From Pseudomonadota bacterium (GTDB taxonomy: Bacteria; Pseudomonadota; Gammaproteobacteria; Burkholderiales; Burkholderiaceae_C): DNA of 64,000 nt. The DNA is taken from positions 1 to 64,000 of the forward strand of contig JAFEEH010000198.1 in NCBI GenBank assembly GCA_018241185.1, in the 5' to 3' direction. The notes beneath the pieces were generated by a model. It had not been told where the DNA came from. It saw only the letters and a program-made list of their open reading frames with translations, and made no database searches. A program made the position numbers and the translations under genes. Positions 11,701 through 19,667 of the stretch are shown piece after piece; the first letter of the stretch is position 1; the number at the start of each line of letters is the position of its first letter.

Positions 11701-12732
11701 GTCGACCAGAACACGGGAGGCCGGACATTCCGCTTTCTGCCGGCCGGCTCCGGATCGGGACCCAAGACCAGCACGTCGGGCACGACGACGACCATCACCT
11801 CCCGCAATGGCATCGCCTATGTTGCCTCCGCAGACCTGGACGGCGACCATGTGACGGACTACGTGTATGCGGGCGACCTCTTCGGCAACGTCTGGCGCTT
11901 CGACCTGACGAGTGCCACCCCAGGCAACTGGACTGTGCGTCCGGCGCCCATCTTTTCGACGGGAGGGCTTCCGATCACGACCGTGCCAACGATCACGAGT
12001 TCGCAGACCGCCACGGGACAGGCCCGTGTCATGATCGACTTCGGCACGGGCCAGATCTACCCGCAATCGCTGACCGCAGCGGCAACGCCCGCGAGCGCCA
12101 CGCAGTACCTGTTCGGTGTCTGGGACTGGGACCTCGGCGCCTGGAACGGCAAGAGCGCCGTGCAGTACGCGTCGCTGTCATCTCCTCAGACCGTGAACAC
12201 CGGTACGCTGCAGGCCCAGACCCTGACCGACGTCACCTACAGCAGCGGCTCCGTGTCGGGCGCGCGCACGGTGACCAGCAACAAGGTCTGCTGGGCGGGG
12301 TCCAGCGTGTGCGCGTCAGGCAACACGCAGTTCGGCTGGAAAGTCGCGCTGCCCGACGCCAGCGAGCAGATCGTCTACAACCCGACCATCTCCGACGGCC
12401 TGTTCCTGGTCAACACCACCATTCCGGCAGTGAATCAGGTGCTGAGCTGCGACGCCCAGCCGCCCTCCGGCTACACGCTTGCGATATCCACCGACACGGG
12501 CGGCGCGCCGCAAGCGTCCTATTTCGGGAACGCCACCAACAACTACATCTCAGCCAACGGTGCGATCGTCGCCGGCATCGGCCTGAGCGGCGTGGGAACC
12601 CCTTCTTTCGTCACCAGCGGCAACAAGAAGTACCTGATCACCCAGAACACTGGCGGAACGGGCGCCGCCATTCAGGTGAATCCGGGCGCGAATGCCAAGG
12701 GACGACGCGTCAACTGGATCAAACTGCGCTGA
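8791..12732 (+). CDS. pilY1: PilY1-type pilus tip adhesin with N-terminal lectin-like region
   Basis: This is a 1,313-residue exported protein. A signal peptide ends about residue 31 (MLVPSARAQ). Residues about 120-215 resemble an L-type lectin fold (DGITFFLADGS, GGSLGYS, GVGVDEFGNF). A Thr/Ser-rich linker follows (about 220-345). The C-terminal half (about 745-1310) is the PilY1 beta-propeller, with NDGLLHGFRAG, GFGAVYALDVTDP and the calcium loop DLDGDHVTD near residue 1016. PilY1 sits at the pilus tip and controls adhesion and retraction in a calcium-dependent way. A second in-frame ATG at 8809 has AAAGG upstream and may be the true start. Confidence 0.92.
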   Translation: MKKGFAMTRNRCSAGLHTFLVLGMLVPSARAQVVISDTLTGTASSYNWQAINGACLTAGTSTVISDTNKIPGCVGLGYYGGKRLIDGKGGYLSQGKPDPSGSGALRLTNGDLLTGSSTGTNQTGAVVSNFTFPSNQGVQVTFTTLTYGGNGYNNGSAASGADGITFFLADGSKPASVGALGGSLGYSCSNVNDSYSGVQGGYIGVGVDEFGNFVNGSAITQTTTTTSASTSTTTQTYTGNILTDSTGAPTTNPPTWRNGTPTPTTTGPTTTGGQSTSSSVTVTGTAPNPTTTTGGTTAPTITSKWTYTASNPTKRGSGSTAVYTIPATYTVTTTTTVPASTSSSYSISKGDNTASSAQGAGGGTKRPGRISVRGSGNVNWAWLNATYPTLFPGSLSANDQKVAVQNTCAAGFPYNNTGVPVTLNGSTVSNGAYYPTAVADYPMLASSALPSGSTIYSQEATSNSVGSSPARDSATPITYALSVSQNGLLNLSYSYNGGTSVPVITNQSITASNGPIPSTFRFGFSAGTGGGSNVHEISCFKAAPLNASASSAGVNFQQSARVEVGSQAYLAFYHPINWWGQLTANNLVVDSTTNAVSINPVANWDASCVLTGGTCNATGLSAVAQNWSGRNVMTWNDAGAKGVPLTWANLSNAQQSLLDPVAASSSRSKRLDFLLGDRSNEIKTDGTGTYRVRNSVLGDIGNSSPTWVGAPSSPYSGNWKDLLRPAATMPEGSTSYATFAASNATRTNVVYVGANDGLLHGFRAGAYNSSGRFDTTVAPNDGYEMLAYMPAAVIGTIHSLNGSPPAVVDGTGSNGNVLLDYSSAQYSHNTFVDATPGAGELYYSGAWHTWLVGGLGSGGNGNNQGNASGVIGNNATTPPPIGFGAVYALDVTDPSRFAQTAAAASDTVIGEWNSNTLTCVGDNSTSMCRNSLGNVSGTPIVRRLHDGNWAVIFGNGLNSSTGQAGIFVMTVDQNTGGRTFRFLPAGSGSGPKTSTSGTTTTITSRNGIAYVASADLDGDHVTDYVYAGDLFGNVWRFDLTSATPGNWTVRPAPIFSTGGLPITTVPTITSSQTATGQARVMIDFGTGQIYPQSLTAAATPASATQYLFGVWDWDLGAWNGKSAVQYASLSSPQTVNTGTLQAQTLTDVTYSSGSVSGARTVTSNKVCWAGSSVCASGNTQFGWKVALPDASEQIVYNPTISDGLFLVNTTIPAVNQVLSCDAQPPSGYTLAISTDTGGAPQASYFGNATNNYISANGAIVAGIGLSGVGTPSFVTSGNKKYLITQNTGGTGAAIQVNPGANAKGRRVNWIKLR

Positions 12733-12741
12733 GAAATCTCG

Positions 12742-13293
12742 ATGCAAACGGCGACAAAAGACCTCCGGCTGACGAAGCACCCCGCTGGCTCATCCTCACA
12801 TGCCGCGTCTCACCCGGATCGCGAGAGACTGGTTTCGGCGTCGGGAGGATTCACGCTCATCGAGTTGATGATCATCGTGGTCGTCATCGCGATTCTTGCA
12901 GCCATCGCCTTCCCGAGTTACCAGCGCTACATCCAGAAGGCGCGCCGCACCGACGCCAAGAACGCGCTGCTCGACCTCGCTGCACGGGAGGAGCGCTACT
13001 TCACCGTGAACAACAGCTATACCGCCGACCTGTCTCAGCTAGGCTACGGCGGACCCAGCCCCAACCCGTCCGTCGCCGTCAACAGCACGGGTCAGAGCTA
13101 CTACACCCTGGGCGTGTCTGCGGTCGGGCCTTCGGCGGGTACGGCACCCTACACCACCTACCAGGCACAGGCGGTGCCGACGGGTGCGCAGGCATCCGAC
13201 ACCACCTGCGCCACCTTTCAGATCGACCAGTTGGGCGTGCAGACCAACTGGAAGAACGGCACTCAGGTCGACGCCGGCGCCGGTTGCTGGTAA
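12742..13293 (+). CDS. pilE: Type IV pilin PilE
   Basis: The 183-residue prepilin is of the PilE type: G|FTLIELMIIVVVIAILAAI, then AFPSYQRYIQKARRTDAKNA in two stretches, followed by a beta-rich domain ending in a two-cysteine C-terminus (DTTCATF ... AGCW). The leader of 36 residues is longer than usual, so an internal start is possible. It lies 9 bases after pilY1 and closes the operon. Pilins with the RRTDAKN segment are usually minor PilE proteins, not the major pilin, so its role as main subunit is not established. Confidence 0.87.
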   Translation: MQTATKDLRLTKHPAGSSSHAASHPDRERLVSASGGFTLIELMIIVVVIAILAAIAFPSYQRYIQKARRTDAKNALLDLAAREERYFTVNNSYTADLSQLGYGGPSPNPSVAVNSTGQSYYTLGVSAVGPSAGTAPYTTYQAQAVPTGAQASDTTCATFQIDQLGVQTNWKNGTQVDAGAGCW

Positions 13294-13380
13294 AGCCGCA
13301 GGCGGAAGGAATGGGGCGGGAAGGTATCGACTCCATCCGTTGTTCTCCGTCTGCGCGGCCCGGACCTTGGCGGCGCTGGC

Positions 13381-13890
13381 TCAGGCGTTGCGCGCCTCGA
13401 TGCCCCAGCGCGCCAGCGCCTCGTCGTCGGTCACGCGCGCATCGACCCAGCGGCCGCCCTCGGGCGTGTCTTCCTTTTTCCAGAAAGGTGCCTGGGTCTT
13501 GAGGTAATCCATGAGGAACTCGCAGGCCTGGAAGGATTCGCCGCGATGCGCGGAGGTGACGGCCACCATCATGATCTGGTCCTGCGGCTGCAGTGCGCCC
13601 ACGCGGTGCACCACGCGGGCGCCGAGGATGTCGAAGCGGCGGTGCGCTTCGTCGATCATGGCCTCGATGGCCTTCTCGGTCATGCCGGGGTAGTGCTCCA
13701 GTTCCATCGCGCGCACGCTGCCCGCGGCGCCACCCTCGGCAACGTGGCGGTCGCGCACCGTGCCGACGAAGGCGCAGACCGCGCCCACACGCGGGTCGCC
13801 GGCGCGCAGCGCCGTCACCTCGGCCGAAAGGTCGAAGTCCTCGGCCTGGACACTCACGCGCGCGGCGCGATCGGGGAGAGATAGGCTCAT
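13381..13890 (-). CDS. moaE: Molybdopterin synthase catalytic subunit MoaE
   Basis: MoaE, with MoaD, inserts the dithiolene sulphurs into precursor Z to give molybdopterin. The 169 residues show AVCAFVGTVRD, ELEHYPGMTEKAI, RVGALQPQDQIMMVAVTSAHR and the active-site region FLMDYLKTQAPFWKKE with its conserved lysines. It stands alone, convergent with pilE and divergent from the next membrane protein gene, while moaD and moeA lie 2.2 kb away on the same strand. Confidence 0.94.
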   Translation of the reverse strand: MSLSLPDRAARVSVQAEDFDLSAEVTALRAGDPRVGAVCAFVGTVRDRHVAEGGAAGSVRAMELEHYPGMTEKAIEAMIDEAHRRFDILGARVVHRVGALQPQDQIMMVAVTSAHRGESFQACEFLMDYLKTQAPFWKKEDTPEGGRWVDARVTDDEALARWGIEARNA

Positions 13891-13924
13891 CGGCAAATTG
13901 TGGCACCGCCACCCGGCCCGCAGA

Positions 13925-14944
13925 ATGCGCGCCGTGCCGACCCTGACCCCCGAGCCCCTGAGCGTCACCGACCGCGCGTTGCTGCGCGACTGGGCGCGCG
14001 GCGGACGCCACCTGGCCCGCGTGCTGGCCGTCGTCGCGGCGGTTGCCGGCCTGGCTGGCCTCTGGCTCTTCGTGCATGCGTTCTCGCTGCCGCCCGTGGA
14101 GGTGCTCGCGGCACGGGTGGTCGCGGGCGTGGCACTGGCGACCGCGGCCATGCTGGCGTGGCTGCGCGGGCGTGCACGGCGCGAGAGCACGGCCCCGGCG
14201 ATGGCGGCCCTGGCCGGGGGCCGCAAGACCGTGGCGCAGGGCCGACTCGACGGCGTGCAGATCGCCGGTACGCGCCTTCGCTACCGCCTCGACGGCACCG
14301 ACTTCGACCTGTTCAACCTGCTGCCGGACCAGGGGCGCTCGCAACTGAGCGCAGGCCGCCCGCTGCGCGAACTGCTGGTGCCGACCGCCCAGACGGTGGC
14401 CCTGCACTGGGTGGAGGACGGACAAGGCCGCCGTTGGCTGCTTCAGTTGCACGTGCCGGCCTGGGTGCCGGCGCAGGCCGCGAGCCGTCCGGCCGCCGCG
14501 ACCGACCGGCGCGCCGCAGGCACGCAGGCGTTCATCGCCATGGGCTTTCTCACGGCCGCCATCCTGGCGTGCTTCGCCCTGTTTTCTTGGATCGGCGGCT
14601 TCGAGCGGCGCGACATGCATTTCATCGGCCTGCTGCTGGCCGGGCTGTGGGCGCTGCTCGTGGCCGTGGTCGTGCTGCCGACGCTGCTGCGGGCGCAGCG
14701 GCAAACCCATGTCCAGGTGCTGCGCGGGCCGGTCACCGAGGTGCTGCGCGGCAGGATTTCGTCGGGCAAGACGTCGGTCGATGCGCACTGGTATCGCGTG
14801 GGGGGCCTCGCGCAGGCGGCGACGGGCTTCGCTGCCACGCTGCAGCCGGGCGACGAGGTCCAGATGGAGTGGCTGACGCACGCCCAAGCGCCGCCGGGCG
14901 AAGGCACGCTCATCCGCGTGCAGAGGATCGGCATGGCGCCCTGA
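13925..14944 (+). CDS. Predicted four-helix membrane protein, unknown function
   Basis: The 339-residue protein has two predicted membrane helices near residues 28-75 (VLAVVAAVAGLAGLWLFVHA; VVAGVALATAAMLAW), a soluble region of about 120 residues, then two more helices near 197-250. A final soluble stretch has repeated beta-like segments (LQPGDEVQMEWLTHAQ). I recognise no family. It is transcribed divergently from moaE with only 34 bases between starts. A GTG three codons downstream is an alternative start. Because it sits between moaE and moaD, a cofactor-linked role is possible but unsupported. Confidence 0.6.
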   Translation: MRAVPTLTPEPLSVTDRALLRDWARGGRHLARVLAVVAAVAGLAGLWLFVHAFSLPPVEVLAARVVAGVALATAAMLAWLRGRARRESTAPAMAALAGGRKTVAQGRLDGVQIAGTRLRYRLDGTDFDLFNLLPDQGRSQLSAGRPLRELLVPTAQTVALHWVEDGQGRRWLLQLHVPAWVPAQAASRPAAATDRRAAGTQAFIAMGFLTAAILACFALFSWIGGFERRDMHFIGLLLAGLWALLVAVVVLPTLLRAQRQTHVQVLRGPVTEVLRGRISSGKTSVDAHWYRVGGLAQAATGFAATLQPGDEVQMEWLTHAQAPPGEGTLIRVQRIGMAP

Positions 14945-15079
14945 AGACGCCTCGCGCTTACACTCGCCGCCCATGGCAGCCCTCGCACGCACGGCACGAC
15001 GCCGGTCTTCGAACGAAGATCGCGCCGCCTCGCGTGTGGCGGCAGCCAAAGCCAAAAAACTTCAGCTCGTCTGACCGGA

Positions 15080-15119
15080 GCTGCGGTTCCGTCGTCGGAT
15101 GAGCGACGGAGCCTGCAGC
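15080..15119. other. Hairpin in the leader of the DapA-like gene
   Basis: TCCGTCG (15088-15094) pairs with CGACGGA (15104-15110), and outer bases GCTGC and GCAGC extend it imperfectly. It lies about 100 bases before the start of the DapA-like gene. No known riboswitch class is recognised. Confidence 0.35.
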
Positions 15120-15220
15120 CCCCACCTCCCTCTCCCGGTCGGGCTTCCCTGCATCGCGATGCGCGCTTCCGCCGACGGTTCGTCCTCGGTCGTGTGTCCC
15201 TGTCTGCAAGGAAGCCTGTC

Positions 15221-16123
15221 ATGTCCCGTACTGCCTCCACCTCTTCACGTCCCGACTTGCCGGGCCTGTGGATTCCGCTCGTCACGCCCTTTCGCGAAGG
15301 CGCGATCGACCACCCTGCCCTCGCGGCGCTCGCCAAGCGGCTGGCCGGCCAGGGCATCGCCGGCTTCGTGGTCTGCGGTTCCACCGGCGAAGCCGCTGCC
15401 CTGGACGAGGACGAGCGCCTGGCCGTGCTCGACACGGTGGCCTGCGCCGCGCCGGCCGTGCCGCGCATGATGGGTCTGGGCGGCGAGCACCTGGGCCATG
15501 CGCTGGACGCGGTGCACCAGCTTGCCGGACGCGGACTCACCGCCCTGCTGGTGCCGGCGCCGAGTTACGTGCGCCCGTCGCAGGCGGGGCTGCTGCAGTG
15601 GTTCACGGCGATCGCCGATGCGAGCGACGTGCCGGTGCTGGTCTACGACATCCCGTACCGCACCGGCAGCACGCTGGCCCGAGAGACGCTGCTGGCCATG
15701 GCCGCGCACCCGAACATCGTGGGCGTGAAGGACTGCAGCGGCGACGCGGCCAAGGTGCGCGCGCTCATCGCCGACGGCCGCCTGCAGGTGCTGGCCGGGG
15801 AGGACGCCCAGGTGCTGGCGACGCTGGCCGAAGGCGGCACCGGCGCCATCGCGGCCAGCGCACACGTCCACACGGTGCGTTGGGCGCAAATGGTGGCGGC
15901 CCTGCAGGCAGGCCGACTGGCGCAGGCCCGGGGGCTGTGGCAGCCGCTGGCGCCGCTGGTGGAAGCGCTGTTCGCCGAGCCCAACCCGGGCCCGGTCAAG
16001 GCGCTCCTCGCGGCCAGCGGCGAGATGACGGCCGAGCTGCGTGCCCCCATGACCGTCGCCACGCCTGCGCTGCTCGATCGCCTGCGCGCGATCGACGCAA
16101 CGATCGCGCCGGTCGAAGGCTGA
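15221..16123 (+). CDS. DapA-family (dihydrodipicolinate synthase-like) aldolase
   Basis: The 300-residue TIM-barrel protein of the DHDPS/N-acetylneuraminate lyase family forms a Schiff base with pyruvate-type substrates. It shows GSTGEAAALDEDE, YDIPYRTG (Tyr near 143 and the Arg after it) and the Schiff-base lysine in VGVKDCSGD near residue 170. The ATG at 15221 has AAGGA 9 bases upstream. DHDPS activity is possible, but the context (between molybdenum cofactor genes, not lysine genes) and family diversity mean another 2-keto acid aldolase is equally plausible. Confidence 0.8.
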   Translation: MSRTASTSSRPDLPGLWIPLVTPFREGAIDHPALAALAKRLAGQGIAGFVVCGSTGEAAALDEDERLAVLDTVACAAPAVPRMMGLGGEHLGHALDAVHQLAGRGLTALLVPAPSYVRPSQAGLLQWFTAIADASDVPVLVYDIPYRTGSTLARETLLAMAAHPNIVGVKDCSGDAAKVRALIADGRLQVLAGEDAQVLATLAEGGTGAIAASAHVHTVRWAQMVAALQAGRLAQARGLWQPLAPLVEALFAEPNPGPVKALLAASGEMTAELRAPMTVATPALLDRLRAIDATIAPVEG

Positions 16124-16384
16124 TCAGCCGCCCGTGACCGGCGGGAAGAACGCCACTTCGGCCCCGTCGGTCAGGGCGGCGTCTTCACCGCTCATGAGCT
16201 GGTCGAGCGCCATGCGCACGGCCTTGCCGCGCGCCAGCGCGCCGGCGTAGGGCTCGCCGCGCGCGATGAGTTCGTCGCGCAGCGCGCCCAGCGTATCGGC
16301 TGCCGTCTGGACCGGCTCGCTGCCGCGGCCCAGCGCTTCGCGCACGGAGGCAAAGTAGCGCACGGTGACGGTCCTGTGCGCCAT
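16124..16384 (-). CDS. moaD: Molybdopterin synthase sulphur carrier MoaD
   Basis: The 86-residue ubiquitin-like protein ends in the required double glycine (FFPPVTGG), the C-terminal thiocarboxylate site that donates sulphur to MoaE. The start TVTVRYFASVREALG and EVAFFPPV are standard MoaD. Its ATG overlaps the moeA stop by one base (TGATG), so it is translationally coupled. It is convergent with the DapA-like gene with no gap. Confidence 0.94.
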   Translation of the reverse strand: MAHRTVTVRYFASVREALGRGSEPVQTAADTLGALRDELIARGEPYAGALARGKAVRMALDQLMSGEDAALTDGAEVAFFPPVTGG

Positions 16385-17643
16385 CACGCGAGCCAGGCCG
16401 AGAAGGGAACGAAGCGCACCGTGTCGCCGCGGGCGATCGCCTGGCCGCCAGGGTTGTCGACCACGCCGTCGCCCCACACGGTGGACGTGAGCACGCCCGA
16501 GCCTTGATTGGGGAACAGCGCCAGGCCGCCCTCGGCCGTGGTGCGTACGCGCAGGAATTCGCGCCGCTTGTCGGGGCGCGGCCAGTCGAAGTCGGCCCGC
16601 ATGCCGACCGCCCGCGGCGCGATGCGCGACGCGCCCTGCAGCGCCAGCAGGAAGGGGCGCACCAGCAGCAGGAATGTCATGAAGCTGGAGACCGGGTTGC
16701 CCGGCAGGCCCGTGATGTGGGTGTTGCCGATGCGGCCGTAAGCGAAGGGCTTCCCGGGCTTCATCGCCACCAGCCAAAGATCGAGCGTGCCCAGCGCCTG
16801 CACCGCGGCGCGCACGTGGTCTTCCTCGCCCACCGACACGCCGCCGGTGGTGATGATGAGGTCGTTGCGCGCGGCGGCGGCGCGCAGCGCGTCGATGGTC
16901 GCGTCGAGCCGGTCGGGCACCAGCCCCAGGTCCTGCACCTCGCAGCCCAGCCGCTGCAGCAGCCCGCGCATGAAGAAGCGGTTGGAGTTGTAGATGGCGC
17001 CGGGCCGCATCGCCTCGGGCGGCACCTCGCCGGGCATGACCAGCTCGTCGCCGGTGGACAGCAGCGCCACGCGCGGACGCCGCACGACCGGCAGCTTCGC
17101 GAAGCCGATGCTGGCCGCCAGGCCCAACGCCTGCGGCGTGAGGCGTTCGCCGCGCGCGAGCACCGTCGTGCCGGCCTGCACGTCCTCGCCCGCGCGGCGG
17201 ATGTTCTGGCCCGGGCGCGGCACCGGGCGAATGCGCACCTGGCCCAGTCCGTCGCCGGCGATGGCCTCGGTGTCCTCCTGCATCACGACCGCGTCGGCGC
17301 CCTCGGGCACCTGGGCGCCGGTGAAGATGCGCGCCACGGTGCCGGCTGCGAGCGGCTGGCCCACGGTGCCGGCCGGGATGCGCTGCGAGACCGGCAGCAC
17401 GGCGTCGCCGGTGCAGTCGGCGAGGCGCACCGCGTAGCCGTCCATCGCGCTGTTGTCGCGCGGCGGCACGGTGAGGCCGGCAATGAGGTCCTGCGCCAGC
17501 ACGCGGCCGTCGGCCTCGAAGGTGGAGAGCTGCTCCACGTCCTGAAGCGGCACCGCCTCGGCCAGCAGCCGGGCGACGGCGTCGTCCAGCGCCATCAGCG
17601 GCGCGCGGGCACGGGGAGCGGCGGAGGCGGCAGGGTCACGCAT
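16384..17643 (-). CDS. moeA: Molybdopterin molybdenumtransferase MoeA
   Basis: MoeA inserts molybdate into adenylylated molybdopterin. The 419 residues show RDNSAMDGYAVR, IFTGAQVPEGADAVVMQED, PGQNIRRAGEDV and TGDELVMPGE. The MoCF-binding motif TTGGVSVGEEDH, VAMKPGKPFAYG and GLPGNPVSSF follow. It is preceded by mobB, whose last 8 bases overlap its start, and followed by moaD with a one-base overlap, giving a tightly coupled mobB-moeA-moaD operon. Confidence 0.95.
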   Translation of the reverse strand: MRDPAASAAPRARAPLMALDDAVARLLAEAVPLQDVEQLSTFEADGRVLAQDLIAGLTVPPRDNSAMDGYAVRLADCTGDAVLPVSQRIPAGTVGQPLAAGTVARIFTGAQVPEGADAVVMQEDTEAIAGDGLGQVRIRPVPRPGQNIRRAGEDVQAGTTVLARGERLTPQALGLAASIGFAKLPVVRRPRVALLSTGDELVMPGEVPPEAMRPGAIYNSNRFFMRGLLQRLGCEVQDLGLVPDRLDATIDALRAAAARNDLIITTGGVSVGEEDHVRAAVQALGTLDLWLVAMKPGKPFAYGRIGNTHITGLPGNPVSSFMTFLLLVRPFLLALQGASRIAPRAVGMRADFDWPRPDKRREFLRVRTTAEGGLALFPNQGSGVLTSTVWGDGVVDNPGGQAIARGDTVRFVPFSAWLA

Positions 17644-18181
17644 GGATGTCGGGGTCGTAGTGGAAGCGGTCGCCGATGGCCATCAACCACTGCGCGACGC
17701 CGGCGGCGTCGTCGAGGTCGAAGACCGGCAGGGCGGTGGGCTCGGGCAGGTTGGCGGCGCTGTCGGTGGCGATGGCGCAGATGAACGGGTCCTCGGGGTA
17801 GAGCGCCGGCCGCACGGCCTGGCCGGGTTCGACCGTGCGCATGACCTCGATCTTGTGCAGGTCGCTGTGCTTGAAGCCCTCGACCAGCACCCAGTCCACG
17901 CCGTCATACAACTCCGCGATGAGGTGGTGCACCTTCAGTTCGGCGGGCCGCTCGAACTCGCGCATCAGCGCCAGCCGCTTGTCCGACGCGACGACCACCT
18001 CGAAGGCACCGGCCTCGCGGTGGCGGTACGTGTCCTTGCCGGGGTGGTCGATGTCGAACTTGTGGTGCGCATGCTTGACCACGGACACGCGCAGGCCGTG
18101 GCGCTTTAGTTCGGGGATGAGCCGCTCCACCAGCGTCGTCTTGCCGGCGCCCGAGTAGCCTGCGAAGGCGATGACTTTCAT
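17636..18181 (-). CDS. mobB: Molybdopterin-guanine dinucleotide biosynthesis protein MobB
   Basis: The 181-residue P-loop GTPase assists MobA in attaching GMP to molybdopterin. It shows Walker A GYSGAGKTT (8-16), SVVKHAHHKFDIDHPGKDT and the acidic segment WVLVEGFKHSDLHKIEV. The ATG at 18181 is the only sensible start. The dispersed repeat begins three bases upstream, so no clear Shine-Dalgarno is present and the leader is largely repeat sequence. Confidence 0.92.
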   Translation of the reverse strand: MKVIAFAGYSGAGKTTLVERLIPELKRHGLRVSVVKHAHHKFDIDHPGKDTYRHREAGAFEVVVASDKRLALMREFERPAELKVHHLIAELYDGVDWVLVEGFKHSDLHKIEVMRTVEPGQAVRPALYPEDPFICAIATDSAANLPEPTALPVFDLDDAAGVAQWLMAIGDRFHYDPDIHA

Positions 18182-18183
18182 TC

Positions 18184-18250
18184 GTTGCTATGAATTCGAT
18201 AGCTGCTCGCGCAGGTGGGACGGGCGCTGGAGGCCGATTTGGCTCAAAGA
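18184..18250 (+). repeat. Dispersed palindromic repeat, copy 2 (best conserved)
   Basis: It reads GCTATGAATTCGATAGC (a short palindrome), then TGCTCGCGCAGGTG, then GGACGGGCGCTGGAGGCC and GATTTGGCTC. It fills the whole gap between the thrC stop and the mobB start. Confidence 0.85.
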
Positions 18251-18251
18251 A

Positions 18252-19667
18252 TCAGGCGCAGTGACCGGCGATGTAGCGCTTCACCGCGTCGGCATCCGCC
18301 GGCAGCTTGACCACGCGCTTGGGCAGCGACTCGATGCCTTCGAATTGCTTCGGCCGGTCGGGCTCGTGGCCCAGCGCCTCGACGATGGTGGCGGCGAACT
18401 TGATGGGCAGCGCGGTCTCCAGCACCACCATCGGCACACCTGGCTCGACGCGCGCGCGCGCCACCTTCAGGCCATCGGCCGTGTGGGTGTCGACCAGCAC
18501 GGCGAAGCGCTTGTCGGTGTCGCGGATGGTCGCGAGGCGGTCGGCATGCGTGCTGCGCCCGCTCACGAAACCGAACTTCGACGCCGCGTCGGCGAAGGCC
18601 GGGTCGGCACTGAGGTCGAAGCGGCCGGTCTGCGCGATCTGGTCGTGAAACAGAGCACGCGTCTTGGCGCCATCGCGGCCCAGCAGGTCGAACACGAAGC
18701 GCTCGAAGTTGCTGGCCTTGCTGATGTCCATCGAGGGGCTCGAGGTCTCGTGCGTGTCGGCCGCGCCGCGCACGCGGTAGACACCGGTGCGGAAGAACTC
18801 GTCGAGCACGTCGTTCTCGTTCGTCGCCACCGCCAGCTTGCGGATCGGCAGGCCCATCATGCGCGCCACATGGCCGGCGCAGACGTTGCCGAAGTTGCCC
18901 GAAGGCACGGTGAAGCTCACTTCCCCGCCTTCTTGGCCGGTCGCCTGGAACCACCCCGCGAAGTAGTAGACCACCTGTGCCAGCAGCCGCGCCCAGTTGA
19001 TCGAGTTGACGGTGCCGATGCGGTACTGGCGCTTGAAGGCCAGGTCGTTGCTCACGGCCTTGACGATGTCCTGGCAGTCGTCGAACACGCCGGCGATGGC
19101 GATGTTGTGGATGTTGGCATCCTGCAGGCTGAACATCTGCGCCTGCTGGAAGGGGCTCATGCGGCCGTCGGGCGAGGTCATGAAGACGCGCACGCCCTTC
19201 TTGCCGCGCATGGCGTACTCGGCCGCGCTGCCGGTGTCGCCGCTGGTCGCACCCAGGATGTTGAGCTCTTCGCCGCGTCGGGCCAGTTCGTACTCGAACA
19301 GGTTGCCCAGCAGTTGCATGGCCATGTCCTTGAAGGCCAGCGTGGGGCCGTTGGACAGGCCTTCGAGGTAAACGCCGTCTTCCAGCTCGCGCAGCGGCAC
19401 GATGTCCTCGCTGCCGAAGACCTCGGCCGTGTACGTCTTCGCGCACAGCGCGCGCAGGTCCTCGGCCGGGATGTCGTCGATGTAGAGCGAGAGGATTTCG
19501 AAGGCGAGCGCGTGGTACGGCAGGCCGCGCCACTTCGCCAGCGTGGCGGCGTCGACCTGCGGATAGCGCTCGGGCAGGTAGAGGCCGCCGTCGGGTGCCA
19601 GGCCTTCGAGCAGGATCTCGCAGAACTTGCGCGGCGTCGAGTCGCCGCGCGTGGATACGTAACGCAT
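18252..19667 (-). CDS. thrC: Threonine synthase
   Basis: ThrC converts O-phosphohomoserine to threonine with PLP. The 471 residues carry the PLP lysine in NGPTLAFKDMAMQ (Lys113), the phosphate loop ATSGDTGSAAEYA and PSGNFGNVCAGH. Length and order fit the long class of threonine synthases (E. coli and yeast type). The ATG overlaps the hom stop (TGATG), so hom-thrC is a coupled operon. The stop lies against the dispersed repeat. Confidence 0.96.
   Translation of the reverse strand: MRYVSTRGDSTPRKFCEILLEGLAPDGGLYLPERYPQVDAATLAKWRGLPYHALAFEILSLYIDDIPAEDLRALCAKTYTAEVFGSEDIVPLRELEDGVYLEGLSNGPTLAFKDMAMQLLGNLFEYELARRGEELNILGATSGDTGSAAEYAMRGKKGVRVFMTSPDGRMSPFQQAQMFSLQDANIHNIAIAGVFDDCQDIVKAVSNDLAFKRQYRIGTVNSINWARLLAQVVYYFAGWFQATGQEGGEVSFTVPSGNFGNVCAGHVARMMGLPIRKLAVATNENDVLDEFFRTGVYRVRGAADTHETSSPSMDISKASNFERFVFDLLGRDGAKTRALFHDQIAQTGRFDLSADPAFADAASKFGFVSGRSTHADRLATIRDTDKRFAVLVDTHTADGLKVARARVEPGVPMVVLETALPIKFAATIVEALGHEPDRPKQFEGIESLPKRVVKLPADADAVKRYIAGHCA

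Noticed and set aside
15080..15119. Riboswitch (for example lysine) before the DapA-like gene
   Set aside because: Only a simple hairpin is visible; none of the conserved cores of known riboswitch classes could be recognised.
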